A DNA stretch of 64,000 bases from Buxus sempervirens (lineage: Eukaryota > Streptophyta > Magnoliopsida > Buxales > Buxaceae). Shown one piece after another: positions 1-12,182 of the stretch (the stretch's first letter is position 1; each line of letters begins with the position of its first letter). The notes beneath the pieces were generated by a model. It was not told the origin of the DNA. It searched no databases and saw only the letters and a program-made list of their open reading frames with translations. The translations under genes were made by a program, and so were the position numbers. The DNA lies in NCBI GenBank assembly GCA_947561395.2, contig OX387183.1:13691402-13755401 (forward strand), in the 5' to 3' direction.

Positions 1-1403
1 CAAAAACGTTACCGAACGGAGCCTAAATTAGCAAGTTGAATTGAATATTAATATAAAATAATAATATTAATATCTTTCTCGGCCTTAATAATATTAATAT
101 CTTTTTGGAGCCTCTCATTAATAATATAATAATAATATTAATACCATTCTCGGCCTTTTGGGTAAGATCAAGTGGAATGGAATATTAGTAATTTTCTTGA
201 GAGTTGACTTATTAATAAGGATATAGATACGGATGGATAAGGACGAAGGTGCTGCGATGAATACGAATAGAAAGTCATAATATAGATAATTAAGGAGCTG
301 ACACACGTGAAAAGACGCGAAAATATTAGAAAACTAGATTTCATTATAAAATTGGCAAACATGGATTATAGTTGCAAATTTTATCAAAAATTTTAGTAGA
401 ATGAAATTATTGTTTATTGGAGTGATTCTATTGATTAAAAATAAACCATTCGAGAATGAAATGAAAATAGTAGCAAAAGTAAAAAGAATAAAAAGGATCC
501 ATATATTTTAAATGAAATTCTACTACTCCTAAAAGTAAAAAGGGCTTCTTTTGGTTGTCATCTTCTTTTTCCTTACGATTTTAGTGTAAATTATCTAAGC
601 GCCATTGAGAAGAGAATTAATTTATTATATATAATACAAAATATGCTAGCAATTCTCAATTTGTTAAGGTTAAGAAAGTAACTTTAAAATATTGGGAAAC
701 ATAGGTAAAAAATATAAAATTTCTTCCTAATGTCAATAATTGTCATACAATTCTAATTAATCTCAATATTAATGGGACAATGAAAAGTTTTGTGACTATT
801 CATCTCTATCATTCTCAAGTTACATCCCCATCCTCTTTTATTTTCTCTAACTCATAATTAAACTTAATTATAAAAGAAAATTTTGTAACCACTATCTTTC
901 TACTTTCTCATAACTTATTTTTAATAAAGAATACAAAAGGTTTCAATTTGAAAGTTCAAAAGGCTTTAGATTAAAGGTTAATAATATAATTTAAAAGTTT
1001 TCAATTAAGAAGTTCAAAAGGTCAGTAACATAATTCAAAATCTTTTAGTTTAGAAGTCCAAAAGGCTTCAATCTAGAAGCTCAAAAGGCTTCAAATTAGA
1101 AGATTAAAAGGCTTCAGTTTATTCTATTAATGCTCAATGTAAAACTAATGCATTAATTGATGGTCTCTTGGAATTACCATTCTCTACACTTTAAATAGAT
1201 CATTTGTCCCCTGTTGTTGGCTTCGTAGGCTAACTATAGTCTTTGACCTAATTAAGTGAAAACAAGAAACAAATGAATGACTGAAATGATATTTCGTATT
1301 ACCAGTAAGTTTGAGATGATTGTATTCTATATTACGATTAGAAATAAGGTAATATATAGGAAGCTTCAAAGGTATGTGAATTTTGTTCAAATGGAAATGA
1401 CAG
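1..1403. other. AT-rich intergenic DNA, no gene
   Basis: No coding region is supported on either strand; the few open stretches are short and of low complexity. Two degenerate repeat patches are visible. Between about 48 and 157 the word TAATAATATTAATAT followed by CTTTCTCGGCC-like sequence recurs three times. Between about 940 and 1117 a 25-30 bp unit built on AAAGGCTTCAA and TTAGAAG recurs about six times. Both look like local slippage products. Confidence 0.6.
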
Positions 1404-1926
1404 GCTGGTGTAACTCCTGAAGGAGCTGAGGTTCCACATAGTTTGGTCGATGTAGAAGTGCAGCAAAAGTTGAAAGCAATAACCAAGGAGCGCCAGCCAT
1501 CCATTCTGGCAGCAGAACTTGACCTAAGTAGAGATACATGTGGTGAGTGGGTGCTCGGCCATTGAGCACACATCTGCAGGTCTTGTGTCTCTTTTTTTTT
1601 AGTGGTCTTACCAAGTGTACATTTTTTTTTTCCTTTTATGTTCCTTAATTTTTTCTAATTGCCAATACTTTTGTTTGCACAGGAACTGAATTTTGAATTT
1701 TTTTATAGTCGAAGGTTTCCCCGAGTGGAAAGACACCATGGACTCTTAAGGATATGAAATGAATTCTGCAAATGGGGTGGAGGACATAGGGATTTGTTTT
1801 ATTTTTTTATTTTTTGTATTTATTTTTTAAACTATGTACTTTTATTTTTTGTTTAGGCTGTTGTTGAAATTGCAGCAATTGGGTTTGGCTTGCCAAAGGA
1901 TGCATTCACTTTCCTGTTATGCAGAT
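1404..1926 (+). pseudogene. Broken 2-oxoglutarate/Fe(II) dioxygenase-like gene fragment
   Basis: Three exon-like blocks lie in order on the plus strand. Block 1 (about 1404-1540) follows an AG acceptor and reads AGVTPEGAEVPHSLVD onward; it ends near a GTGAGT donor. Block 2 (about 1708-1790) reads VEGFPEWKDTMDS, then a TAA stop, then GYEMNSAN. In relatives, as I remember them, this site is a Trp (DSWG). Block 3 (about 1857-1920) follows a TTTAG acceptor and reads AVVEIAAIGFGLPKDAFTFL, then diverges. The order and wording match a plant family of 2-oxoglutarate/Fe(II) oxygenase-like proteins (IPNS-like). The catalytic HxD...H region is absent, so this is a central fragment. The family call rests on remembered motifs. 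The in-frame stop and the lost 3' part make it a pseudogene. Confidence 0.5.
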
Positions 1927-2486
1927 TTTTATTCCTTGATTATGGAAGAACCTTATACTTGCACAATTCATTAGGCTATCTTGTGGAGGCCTCGAGGAAC
2001 CTTCCCTTGTTTAATGGGTTCCTTTAATTGTCTTTGTGACAATTCCTTAGTTTAATCCCAAGTTTTATGGCTTCTAAATTGGACAGAAAAAGGTTTCTAA
2101 GCATATAGTGTAAAACCCAACATTAATAATGCTATTGTATTGCATTCAAGAAAGAATGGTATATCCTAGGCTTTGAATCTTTATTAAAGCAAAACCCATT
2201 TAGGGACTTGATGTACAATATAAGATCTATTGCAAGTAATGTTGTCAACTTTGGTTTAAAAATCATATGATCAATTGCTTTAATTGTGAATCAATGATTT
2301 AAGAATCATATGATTAATCATAAATTTGTGCGAACTATGAGCCATTATGAATTTATTTTCCTTTTTATGGAGCATAAAACATGACAATTTGAATAGCCTT
2401 TCTAATTAGTTTCTTGTAGCTATCTATGTGACATACACCAATTCAATTCCAACATCTTATGAGTTAAACCACATAATTACTAGAAT
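1927..2486. other. Intergenic, no gene seen
   Basis: AT-rich sequence with no supported reading frame, between the dioxygenase-like fragment and the putative old solo LTR. Nothing distinctive is visible. Confidence 0.5.
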
Positions 2487-4768
2487 TGGTATGTCGGGCG
2501 ATAAGTAAATCCATACCTTAATTAAGATACAAGATTTATAAGGTCTAAAATCACTCATCTAAGACATATCCTGTCATCTGAAAATCCAGATAATCCATGT
2601 CCATAACATATATCAGAGTGTGCCATAAAAATTTAAAGCATCAATAAAGCACTAGAGAAAACAACCCCATAAAGTATCGTTTCGACGAAGATACAACTCC
2701 AAAATACATATACACACAAATACACAGCGGAAGACAAATATATACAACATTAAACTGGAAGGTAACTAGAAAAGAGAATTCCCACAACTCGGGAATCTCA
2801 AAATATACAGACTCTGACTGAAATGAAACAAACCAAAAAGATAACAGTAGGAAATAAACGAAATGTCCACCTCTTCCCAATCTGACTCATATCACTCGTC
2901 AGATGTAGGGACCAACTCAGGAATACTCTCAGGAATCATCACATCACTAGGATCCTCCTCTGATACATCTGCACAGTCTATAAATATAAACTAAATGAGA
3001 TCGGAGATCCTAGCAAGCCATCATTTATATAACTTGAATAAACAATATATCATATAATCCAAACTACAATACAACATAAATCAATATGTGCAAGTGATAG
3101 AAACAGATATCTCACTAAATAACAGGAATTCACAATAAGGTTCAGAAGAATTAAAATAATCATGAACTAGAATATAGCAATCATTTCATAACTTAAAACT
3201 GGATTAATCCGATCAATCCAATAAACCATATCATATTATATCATAAGATTAATCAAAGTAATGTCCAGCCGGAACTATAGGCATTGACCAGAACTACAAC
3301 TATAGTTGTTAGGCTGGGATGAATAGCCTCTGGATCACAAGATCGCCACACACAATACATTTCGGGTAAGTCCCCTTCTACTGGGAAATACCAAACACAT
3401 TGCTCACAATGCCAGGAGGAATAACACATCTTGATTGGCTCTCATCACAAAATAAAGGAAAACATGTTAGGAGGAATCCTCAACTCAACCAGCTTCGTCG
3501 CTACAATCAGTACGATTCCCTCTACTCCCATACTGAAGAACACTCAGAAACTCAAGTTTTAATTATCTTTTTATGCATCCACACAAAGTACTGGATAACC
3601 AAAACATAATAAGGATCTATGTTGAGATCAAATAATGAAATTCATTTGGCCCTTACTAATCAGTAAATTGCTAACCTACTACTGATAAGTCAAACTTATC
3701 GCAGGGTAAAAACCAATTTAATAAGAGAGCAATATGTACAAATCAAAAGTATAAATACTCAAGTGTGTGTTAACCTAATCAAATATGCATAATTTTACAA
3801 CTCTAAAATTACTATAATAAATAAAGCAGTTTTATGCTCGCGTTTCTGGAATTCATGTGAAATGTTAAATATCAAGGGTAATGAACATTGTTTGAAACTT
3901 ATTACTTTTATTTAATCGATAAAACACAATTTATGAGAATCAGTTGCAATAAAGGAATCATGATGTTATAAAACACATTCATGAATAAATTCCCTATTTT
4001 GGTCAATTTGCCAAAATTCCTTTCCATGCAATAATTCAGGTAATATCGTGGTCAAACAATAAATTTGGTGCTAAAACTTTGATTAGGTTCTAATTGATTT
4101 CTTAAACAAATTTCTAAGCTACTAAGCCAAGTCCTCAACCAAACATTTAACTAAGCCAAACCCAGTAAAACCATCTTAAACCATTCTAAGAAGTCATAAA
4201 TGTAAGATATAAGTACAACCACTTAGCATACATAATAATTCCAATAACACTTACCTGTGCTATGTATATTGTTTTACATTAACAGTTAACAACTTTGCAT
4301 GCATGAGCTTTGCATGCATACTTATTAGATTTACACTCATTATAGCTAAGTAACTTAAAACATCTGATTTCATTTTATTGCAGCCATTGGTATATTAATT
4401 ATTAAAAACATGGCTTCATCATAGCCACATAACATAGCATAGGTTTTCCATGCATACAAACTAATGCTATTTCTAATTATTTAGTAGTTATATCATCTTC
4501 ATGGTTTAAAAATAGTCAACCCCAGGTCGATGCAAATTGTTATTATAGTTGGATGTCAATGAGTTCAATTAAACCTACAAATCCATAAAATGTAAGAGTT
4601 TAAAAACCCACCGATACTAGATATCTCAAATTTTTGCATTCACCGATAATAACTATCAACTCCAAATACTAAAGTATTCAAGGGCACCCATAAAAACCAT
4701 CAACCCCAGGTACTCAACTATTCAGGTGCAGTGTTCTAATAAATTCATTATAATAGCGCTTAGGCAAT
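2487..4768 (-). mobile_element. Putative solo LTR (Gypsy-like), 3' part, split by CACTA-1
   Basis: Read on the minus strand, this stretch has the layout of a long non-coding Gypsy LTR. A segment with ATCTCATTTAG and TTTATAGACTGTGCAG followed by GAGGAGGATCC lies near the distal end, and the sequence finishes at CGCCCGACATACCA (plus-strand start 2487). The solo LTR at 25466-28749 has a comparable layout (TATCTCACCCCTAC, TTTTCAGG, then GAGAGGACGCC). The other part would be 47224-48026 beyond CACTA-1, giving about 3.1 kb once CACTA-1 is removed. I could not find a clean 5-bp TSD, so the ends and the class are tentative. Confidence 0.4.
4766..4768. repeat. Left TSD (AAT) of CACTA-1
   Basis: The triplet AAT immediately precedes the CACTA terminus at 4769 and recurs at 47224-47226 directly after the opposite terminus. 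Three-base duplications are characteristic of CACTA superfamily insertion. Confidence 0.9.
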
Positions 4769-5510
4769 CACTATAGGAAATATGCCTTTTTACAACGAAA
4801 CTATTTGCAATAACATAAAAGTCGTTGCCATAAAGCAGTCATTTGCCACGATTTTCCAGATCGTTGTGAATGTATAACTTTTTGCAACGATGTGTGTAAT
4901 CGTGGCAAATACACAATTATTCGCAACGAAATACCCCTTGTTGCAAATGTTCATTGCAAAAACTGTTAATTGTGACCAATATATTTCCAACGACATAGAA
5001 GTCGTGGCAAAAAAAATAGTTATTTACAACAATTTATAGAATCGTGGCAAATACATAACTATTTGCAACGCAATACTAATTGTTGCAAATGTTAGTTGCA
5101 AAAATTATTATTTGTGACCAATATATTTGCAACGACATAAAAATTGTTGCAAACAAATAATTATTTGCAACAATTTATAGAATCGTTACAAATACATAGC
5201 TATTTGCAACGACATACTCTTTGTTGCAAATGATAGTTGCAAAAATTGTTATTTGTGATGTGCAACAACATAAAGAAAATCGTTGCTAGCAAATGGCTAT
5301 GTGCAACGATTTATGGCAAATGGCTATTTGCAACGATTTATATAATCGTGGCAAATACTTAATTATTGGCAACGAAAACACTTTGTTGCAAATGTTCGTT
5401 GTAAAACTTGATAGTTGTGACAAATATATTTGCAACACCATAAAAAAACATTGCAAATACATAATTATTTGCAACAAAATTTTCTTGCAGCTATTCACCC
5501 GAAAAAAAAT
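4769..5510. repeat. CACTA-1 left terminal inverted repeat and subterminal repeats
   Basis: After the terminus there are about 15-20 imperfect copies of a motif such as TTTGCAACGA and TCGTGGCAAATA, in both orientations, spaced roughly 30-50 bp apart. The reading TTGCAACGATTTATAGAATCG recurs in variants. In characterised En/Spm elements the subterminal repeats are binding sites for the TNPA-type protein, so these are the likely cis sites for this family's proteins. Confidence 0.85.
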
Positions 5511-8500
5511 CACTAATATTAAGTTTTAATATATATAGATTACTAAAATTTCTAAATGTCACAATTGCCTTTAAACTATAGTGATGCTTTTTAATAAAAA
5601 GTCAAAAAATAAAATTTATGAAGGTTTGTACTAGCTAGGGGTGCAAATTGATCGGTTTGGTTTTGGTTGACATTAACCCAAAACCAAACCAAGGTTTTTG
5701 ATAGTCAACCCAAAACCTAGCGGAATCAAATTGAGAACCGAAATGTCTAACTCGAAACCAAACTTACATAGAACAAAAAACCTTAGAACCTAACCAACCC
5801 AATTTGAATTGCAAAATTGGTTCAATTTTGAGTTGACTTGGATCAATTTAACACACGCTAAGAAACTCTAATCTTTAAGCAACCCAATCACTGGTAAAAA
5901 CTGCTATTTGTGACGAATACATCTATAATGACATAAAAAACGTTCCAAAATTTATTATTACCTAACATGTACTAGTGAATGTATTTTTGTGGAATTCTTG
6001 GTTATGTCGAAATTTAGTGGAATTCTAACCGGACGAGGGAATTCTATCAAAAACTGAACTGACATTAAATTAAAAGCCATAAAATTGGCCCACCCAATCC
6101 GAATTGCAAAATTGGTTTGCTTTTGAGTTGAGTTGGATCAAATTAACACATCTTAAGAAAGTCCTTTAATCTTTATAGGCTATAAGATTAAGACGAAGAT
6201 AAATGTTGGCTTTGTATTATAACTATGGTAAACTAATTATAAATAAATAAATAAATAAAGAGACATGAATAATATATATATATAGATCAAATTGTGTTGG
6301 TTTATTAAAAAAGATTTATAAGTTGGGTTTAATTTGTGTTGGAAATGATGGCCCATATTCTGGGTCCAAGGTCCCTCCTAGTGTAAAGGAATGAGTTAGA
6401 TGTGTGGTGAACAATGGGGTTGGGGGGTGCGGGGGGCGAAGACCCCGTGGTACGGTAAAGAGTATTCTTGGGTTTTCAAAAATACTGGGTTTAGGGTTGT
6501 ATAGGTATTGAAACCCAACCCATGATTGACCCAAAATCAGATTGGGTGAGTCGGTTCTCAATTTAACCCACACATTAATTTTAATTGTAAAACTAAACGA
6601 AATCTATAACTATACTTTTTAATCCATTCCGCGCGCTGGCCCGTCTTCCCGCTGAAATTGAGTAATGGAAAGATCAAAGTTCATCGACGGTTTGCCGAAA
6701 GCCCTCATACGCTTTGCCCTATTTTCATTCGAATCTCTATCTCTCGTTCTTTCTCTATGGAACCTCTGATTAGCTGCAAAGAGTACTCCTATTGCCGATT
6801 GATCAATCTGCCAAGCAGTTGCATAGTTCTATTTCATTCTCTTTTTATCTCTGTCTGACGATCATCCTCATCAGGTATTTACTTAAACACTGTGTTATTT
6901 TGTTTTGTCTCTCTCGTTCACTCTCTTTTTGTCTCTGATTTTGTTTTGTGTTAGTTCGTTTGAAAGTGTTATCTCTCTCGTTCACTCTCTTTTTGTCTCT
7001 AATTTTGTCTCTCTCGTTCACTATATTTTTGTCTCTGATTTTGTTTTGTGTTATCTCGTTCACTCTCTTTTTGTCTCTGATTTTGTCTTTGTGGTTTATG
7101 CTGTTTCAGCACTTCGACTCTCTTGGAGTTTGAAAGTGTTGTGTTAATTCGTTTTGTGAATATGTTGTTTTGTTTTGTCGCATTGCGAGTGTTTGCAAAA
7201 ATGCCTTGTTATTTCGTTTTCTCTCTGGCTCTTTGTGGTTTGTGTTGTTTCTTCATTTCGACTAGATGCTTGTAGTCAACCATTGGTAGTAGGGACGGTA
7301 AGGAATATAGCAGAGGATTTCTGGTCCTTCTAGAGTTCTGGCTAAAGAAAGATCTTATTCAGTTACCAAGTCCGATAAGTCTACTAAAAAGAGACAAAAA
7401 ATCAGATTCTTGCAGTAGAAAAGTAGGTAAGCCAAAATCTTATATGTTGCTATGACATTTTTGGAACTACTTGTAAATACAAATTGCTTGGTGGATTGTC
7501 AATCCTTCAGTGTGATTTTTTCTATTATTAATCAGTCATTTATCTATCATGCATATTCATCTTTTTTTTTTCCTCTAATGTTATCTAAGAAAACAAAACA
7601 TCCCATCTGTTTGACTTAATGGATCTTAAACTAATCATTAATTAACCATTTATACTATGATCTAATACGAACTGGATTATTTTGGAAAAGGCCTTGGATC
7701 AATCACTAATATTGCTTGCTTCACATGCCAACAGATCTTGCACTTCATCACTAACAATGGTTAGCTACTTCATTTAATTTGCTGCCAGACTCACCCACTG
7801 GATATCTCCCTCTCAATATTGATGAACTAATCCTCTTAATCATTTCATCCGTAAGTTATTGATCCCATATGGGATTTTTGTGATGTGGATGATGTTCTAA
7901 GTTCCTCATCTTTGCTTCTTTCTATTGGACAGACCATATGTCTCATAAAAGAAGATTCCAATACATAATTGCGCACCATATTAAATTAATCCATATGTTA
8001 GAATCTTAGCATCAGCTTAATTATTAATAGATATTAAAGAGAAATATAGGTTTGATCATGGTGGCTGGTCTGGAAGCTAATCCAAATCTTTTTTGTGTTC
8101 CACTTGTTCTAGTGACCATACAATTTCTTCTCATTTTAAGAGCCCATTCCCTACGTTACTGGTGATTATAATTGTCCCCCTCGTTTCATTAATTTCCGGC
8201 ATTGGTGTAATATAAGTGTCAATAAGGCAGTGTCTTCAGTCTTGGCGTATCAGCCTTCCATGATGCTAGCCTGACACAGCCCATGGTCTAGGTATAAGCC
8301 ATGCTTTGTCGTATCGTGTTTTTGTCGTGCTTGGGTTGTGTTTGTGTCAAGAAATTAACAAGAAATTAGAGGATAAATTAAATACCTTTGTGCTTGCATT
8401 TATGAAGAAATTAGAGGATAAATTATTATTATTTTTAGAATGGAGAAAACATTTGTTAAAGAAATACATGCTATGACCAATGTTTGGGCCTTTAGCTCAA

Positions 8501-8757
8501 ATAGTCAATTATCCGTATTGATAACATGCTATTATATTAAACTTGATTGATGATAATTTATCTCTCTCTCTCTTTTGTCACTAACTCTTTCTCACATTAG
8601 TTTTTATAATTCATGTCGTTTTTGTCTTTCTTTCTCTCTCTTACTCTTTAATCCCATATCACTTTTTTTTTTAAATTTTGGTCTCTATTACGTTATAACC
8701 TTTTAGTTATGACTCATGTATTGAGATGCCTATTGCAGCTCTTTTATATTTAAAATT
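5511..8757 (+). other. CACTA-1 5' region upstream of the transposase
   Basis: No convincing coding frame. It holds a duplicated block (about 5780-5880 and 6085-6180, both with AATTGCAAAATTGGTT and TTGAGTTGA wording), an ATAAATAAATA tract near 6240, and the CT-rich tandem repeat at 6902-7090. The stretch 6600-6900 with a GC-richer start, followed by the CT-rich repeat, would suit a promoter and leader for the gene at 8758, but I cannot place a start site. A sequence starting TAGGGGTGCAAA at about 5637 resembles a hAT-type end; no partner end was found. Confidence 0.5.
6902..7090 (+). repeat. CT-rich tandem repeat, about four copies
   Basis: A unit reading roughly CTCTCGTTCACTCTCTTTTT then GTCTCTGATTTTG occurs four times with partial linkers (GTTTTGTGTTA). 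The copies are close to identical. Pyrimidine-rich blocks of this kind are common in plant 5' leaders; here the array lies 1.7 kb upstream of the transposase start. Confidence 0.8.
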
Positions 8758-11700
8758 ATGATGGAGAAAAGTTCGATTAGTCTAAAGCATAGATGTTGTG
8801 CTGAATATGTGACCGGTGTTAAATATTTCTTGAGTATAGCAGAGAGTTGTGCAGATAGTAGTGGTATGATAAGATGTCCATGTCGTCGATGTGTGAATCG
8901 GTATTATAAGCCAATGGATGTTGTTGAGCAACATATATTCATTAATGGGTTTGAAACAACATATTATAATTGGACATTCCATGGGGAAGCAGAAAATTGG
9001 GAGGTACATGAAGATAACAATGAGTTTGACGTTAATGTCGAAGAAGATAATGATGATGTTGATAATATTGATGATTTGTTGGACGATATTCGTATGGCCA
9101 ATAATGTGGATGCAGATAATGATGAAGGGGGTAGAGAAACACCAAATATGCGTTCACCAACTCAGTTTGATCAATTTTTAAAGGATGCTGAGTGTGACTT
9201 GTATCCAGGGTGCAAGAAAATGTCAAAGTTATCATTTATTTTAAAGTTTCTCAACATAAAGTCAATGAATAATATGAGTAATAATGCTTTTAATGAGGTG
9301 CTTAAGTTGTTTAAGGGAGTATTACCTGATGAGGAGACATTGCCAAGCTCTTATTATGAGGCCAAAAAATACAAGCGAGCATTAGGCTTTGGATATGAGA
9401 AGATACATGCTTGTCGAAATGATTGTGTGCTTTTTTGGAAGGAGCATGAACAGAAGAATAATTGTCCTAAGTGTGGTATGTCTAGGTGGGAGGAGAAAGA
9501 CGGCATAAGTAAGAAATTGCCAGTAAAGATATTGCGTTATTTCCCTCTTAAACCAAGATTTCAACGCTTGTTTATGACAAAGAGTATAGCTACTCATATG
9601 AGGTGGCACAAAGATGCTAGGCCAACAAGTGATGATAAGTTGAGACACCCAGCTGATTCACTGTTATGGAAAGAGTTTGACAAGAAACATGAATGGTTTT
9701 CCAATGAGCCTCGGAACGTGAGACTTGGTTTGGCTAGTGATGGGTTTAACCCATTTGGTAATATGAGTACCTCTTACAGCATGTGGCCAGTAATATTGAT
9801 GCCTTACAACTTGCCACCATGGATGTGCATGAAGGACCCATACTTCATGATGTGTTTACTAATTCCTGGACCTAAGGCACATGGAAATGATATTGATGTC
9901 TACTTGAGGCCATTAGTTGATGAGTTAATAGAGTTATGGAGCAGTGGTGTTCTCATGTATGATGCGTCATGCAAAGAGTACTTTACTTTGCATGCAGTGT
10001 TGTTGTGGACAATTAATGACTTTCCTGCCTATGCAAATTTATCGGGGTGGAGTACAAAAGGGAAACTTGCTTGCCCGGTGTGTAATAGTGCAACTGATTC
10101 TGAATGGTTGAAGAACGGGAGAAAACATTGCTACATGGGCCATCATCGATTTTTGCCCCAAAATCATATTTGGCGACAAAGGAAGGATATGTTCAATGGT
10201 GCTGAAGAGCATAGACCAGCTCCATGCAAGTTATCTGGAGAGACTATATTACATCAGTTGGATAGTATCGATCATTTGCAATTTGGGAAGGACCAAAACA
10301 AAAGAAAGAGGAAGAGAGAGGAACATGAGCTTAATTGGAGAAAGAAGAGCATTTTCTTTGAGTTGCCTTACTGGTCTGAATTGTTAATGAGACACAATTT
10401 AGATGTTATGCATATCGAGAAAAATATATGTGATAGCATATTGGGGACTTTATTAAGCATTGAGGGTAAAACAAAGGATACTCCCAAGGCTCGCATGGAT
10501 TTAGAGGTGAAAGGCATACGCAAAGACTTGCACATACAACAAGGTGAAAATGGAAGTCGCATGAAAAAGGCAGCATTCACTTTAACCAACAATGAGAGGA
10601 AATCATTTTGTCAGTGGGTGAAGTCTGTGAAATTCCCAGATGGCTATGCATCCAATATTTCTCGATGTGTAAGTGAAGGTGATTGGAAGATCTCTGGTAT
10701 GAAGAACTACGATTGTCATGTATTCTTACAGCGGGTACTACCTATTGCTATTCGTCGGTACTTCCCAGATAAGATATATGTCACCATAGTTGACTTATGT
10801 ATATTTTTTAAAGAACTTTGCTCACGCACCTTGAGTGTAGATGTACTAGACCGTTTAACAAAAGATATTCCTGTTATTTTGTGCAAATTAGAGATGATAT
10901 TTCCTCCGGCATTGTTTGACATAATGGTTCATCTGGTTGTTCATTTACCTCATGAAGTCAAGGTTGATGGTCCAGTTCAATACCGTTGGATGTATCCTAT
11001 TGAACGATATCTGGGTAAGCTTAAGAAGTATGTACGGAATAAAGCACATCTCGAGGGATCGATAGCCGAAGCATATATTGCCGATGAATGTATCAATTTT
11101 TGTTCAATTTATCTAAGTGGGATTGAGACTAGATTTAATCGTGCGGAAAGGAATGATGATGGTTGCCATGGGAAAAACAGTGACGGTTTGTCCGTGTTCT
11201 CACAAAATGTTTGCAAATTGGGCGCATCAAGAGTTCATAGACTAGGGCATAAGGAATTGGCAGCGGTTCGTTGGTATATCTTGAATAATTGTCATGAGAT
11301 TGCATCCTACCGAGAGTAAGTACTTATAAAAAATGTATTGGTAATATGGTTTATTGACATTTATAATTTGCTCTAATTAGCCAATCAATATGACTTTTGT
11401 TGTAGAGCACACAAAAAGTCCATCATAGAATGTGAAGGTGGTTCCCATGATGACCTTGAACGTAAACATGAGGCTAGATTTACTAAATGGTTTGAAGAAC
11501 ATGTATGTGATTAGGAGATTTTATGTTTTTGTGTATTTACGTTTTAGATTTTTAAATCAATATTACTTTTTCATTTAACCTTTATTTCTCTGCATTGGCA
11601 TTATCTTATAGATCCTGGCGGATTTATATGTTTCAAAAGAGGTGTCTTCATTGGCATGTGGACCGAATCCACATGTTGAGTTGTACAATGCGTGTATTGT

Positions 11701-12182
11701 GAATGGTACAAGATGGCACACAATCAATGGATTAAAGTCTCATTGTACACAGAATAGTGGAGTTGTTGTTTCGACAGATGGTGGAGAATTTTATGGAGTT
11801 CTCAAGGAGATCTTAGCAGTACACTATCAAGGGGGACTTGTTGTGTATCTATTCAAGTGTGATTGGTGGGAGCAAGGGAAGAGAGAAAAATTACCAAAGG
11901 ATCCCCACTTTGTTGTCTTGAATACTGACTTGACATGGTATAAGGATGATTCATTTATTTTGGCAATCCAAGCTTCACAAGTTTTTTATTTGGAAGACCC
12001 AAAATATGGGCATCCTTGGCATGTTGTTCAGAAGATTACAACGAGAAACATTTACGATGTTCCACCAGTCGAAGGGGAACAACAACAAGACTTTGATGTA
12101 CATGTGACGGGACCGGATGACGCATACCAAGAAGAGTGTGCCACTAGTATGACTTTAAATAGAGAAGATGTGGGTGACTTGG
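8758..12182 (+). CDS. CACTA TNP2-like transposase (three exons, 3' end interrupted)
   Basis: This is the transposase of CACTA-1, expected to bind and cut the element ends. Exon 1 (8758-11315) encodes about 852 residues. A transposase-associated N-terminal domain covers residues 1-80 (CPCRRC at 40-45, then an HGE motif). The TNP2 core includes GLASDGFNPFG, IDVYLRPLVDEL, STKGKLACPVC and HNLDVMHIEKN. A DUF4218-like region includes FPPALFDIMVHLVVHLPHEV and YRWMYPIERYLGKLK. A GTAAGT donor follows, and the phase continues in exon 2 (11406-11502, ending at GTATGT). Exon 3 (11612-12182) is a DUF4216-like domain (CDWWEQGKREKL, LTWYKDDSFILA, YGHPWHVVQK). The frame is open through all three exons, so decay is slight. 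The Tat/Ogre-like insertion starts at 12183 and removes the natural end. Start chosen: the first Met of a Met-Met pair. Confidence 0.9.

Noticed and set aside
1184..1573. Minus-strand frame of 129 codons
   Set aside because: It runs antisense to the dioxygenase-like exon blocks and ends in AT-rich intron-like sequence; no protein character.
5637..5660. hAT-like terminus TAGGGGTGCAAA
   Set aside because: No matching inverted end and no 8-bp duplication could be found nearby.
6316..6573. Minus-strand frame of 85 codons, Pro-rich
   Set aside because: Compositional; lies in the CACTA-1 upstream region with no homologue recognised.
8782..10922. Short frames on both strands within the transposase gene
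   Set aside because: Shadows of the 853-codon TNP2-like frame, which has clear domain motifs.
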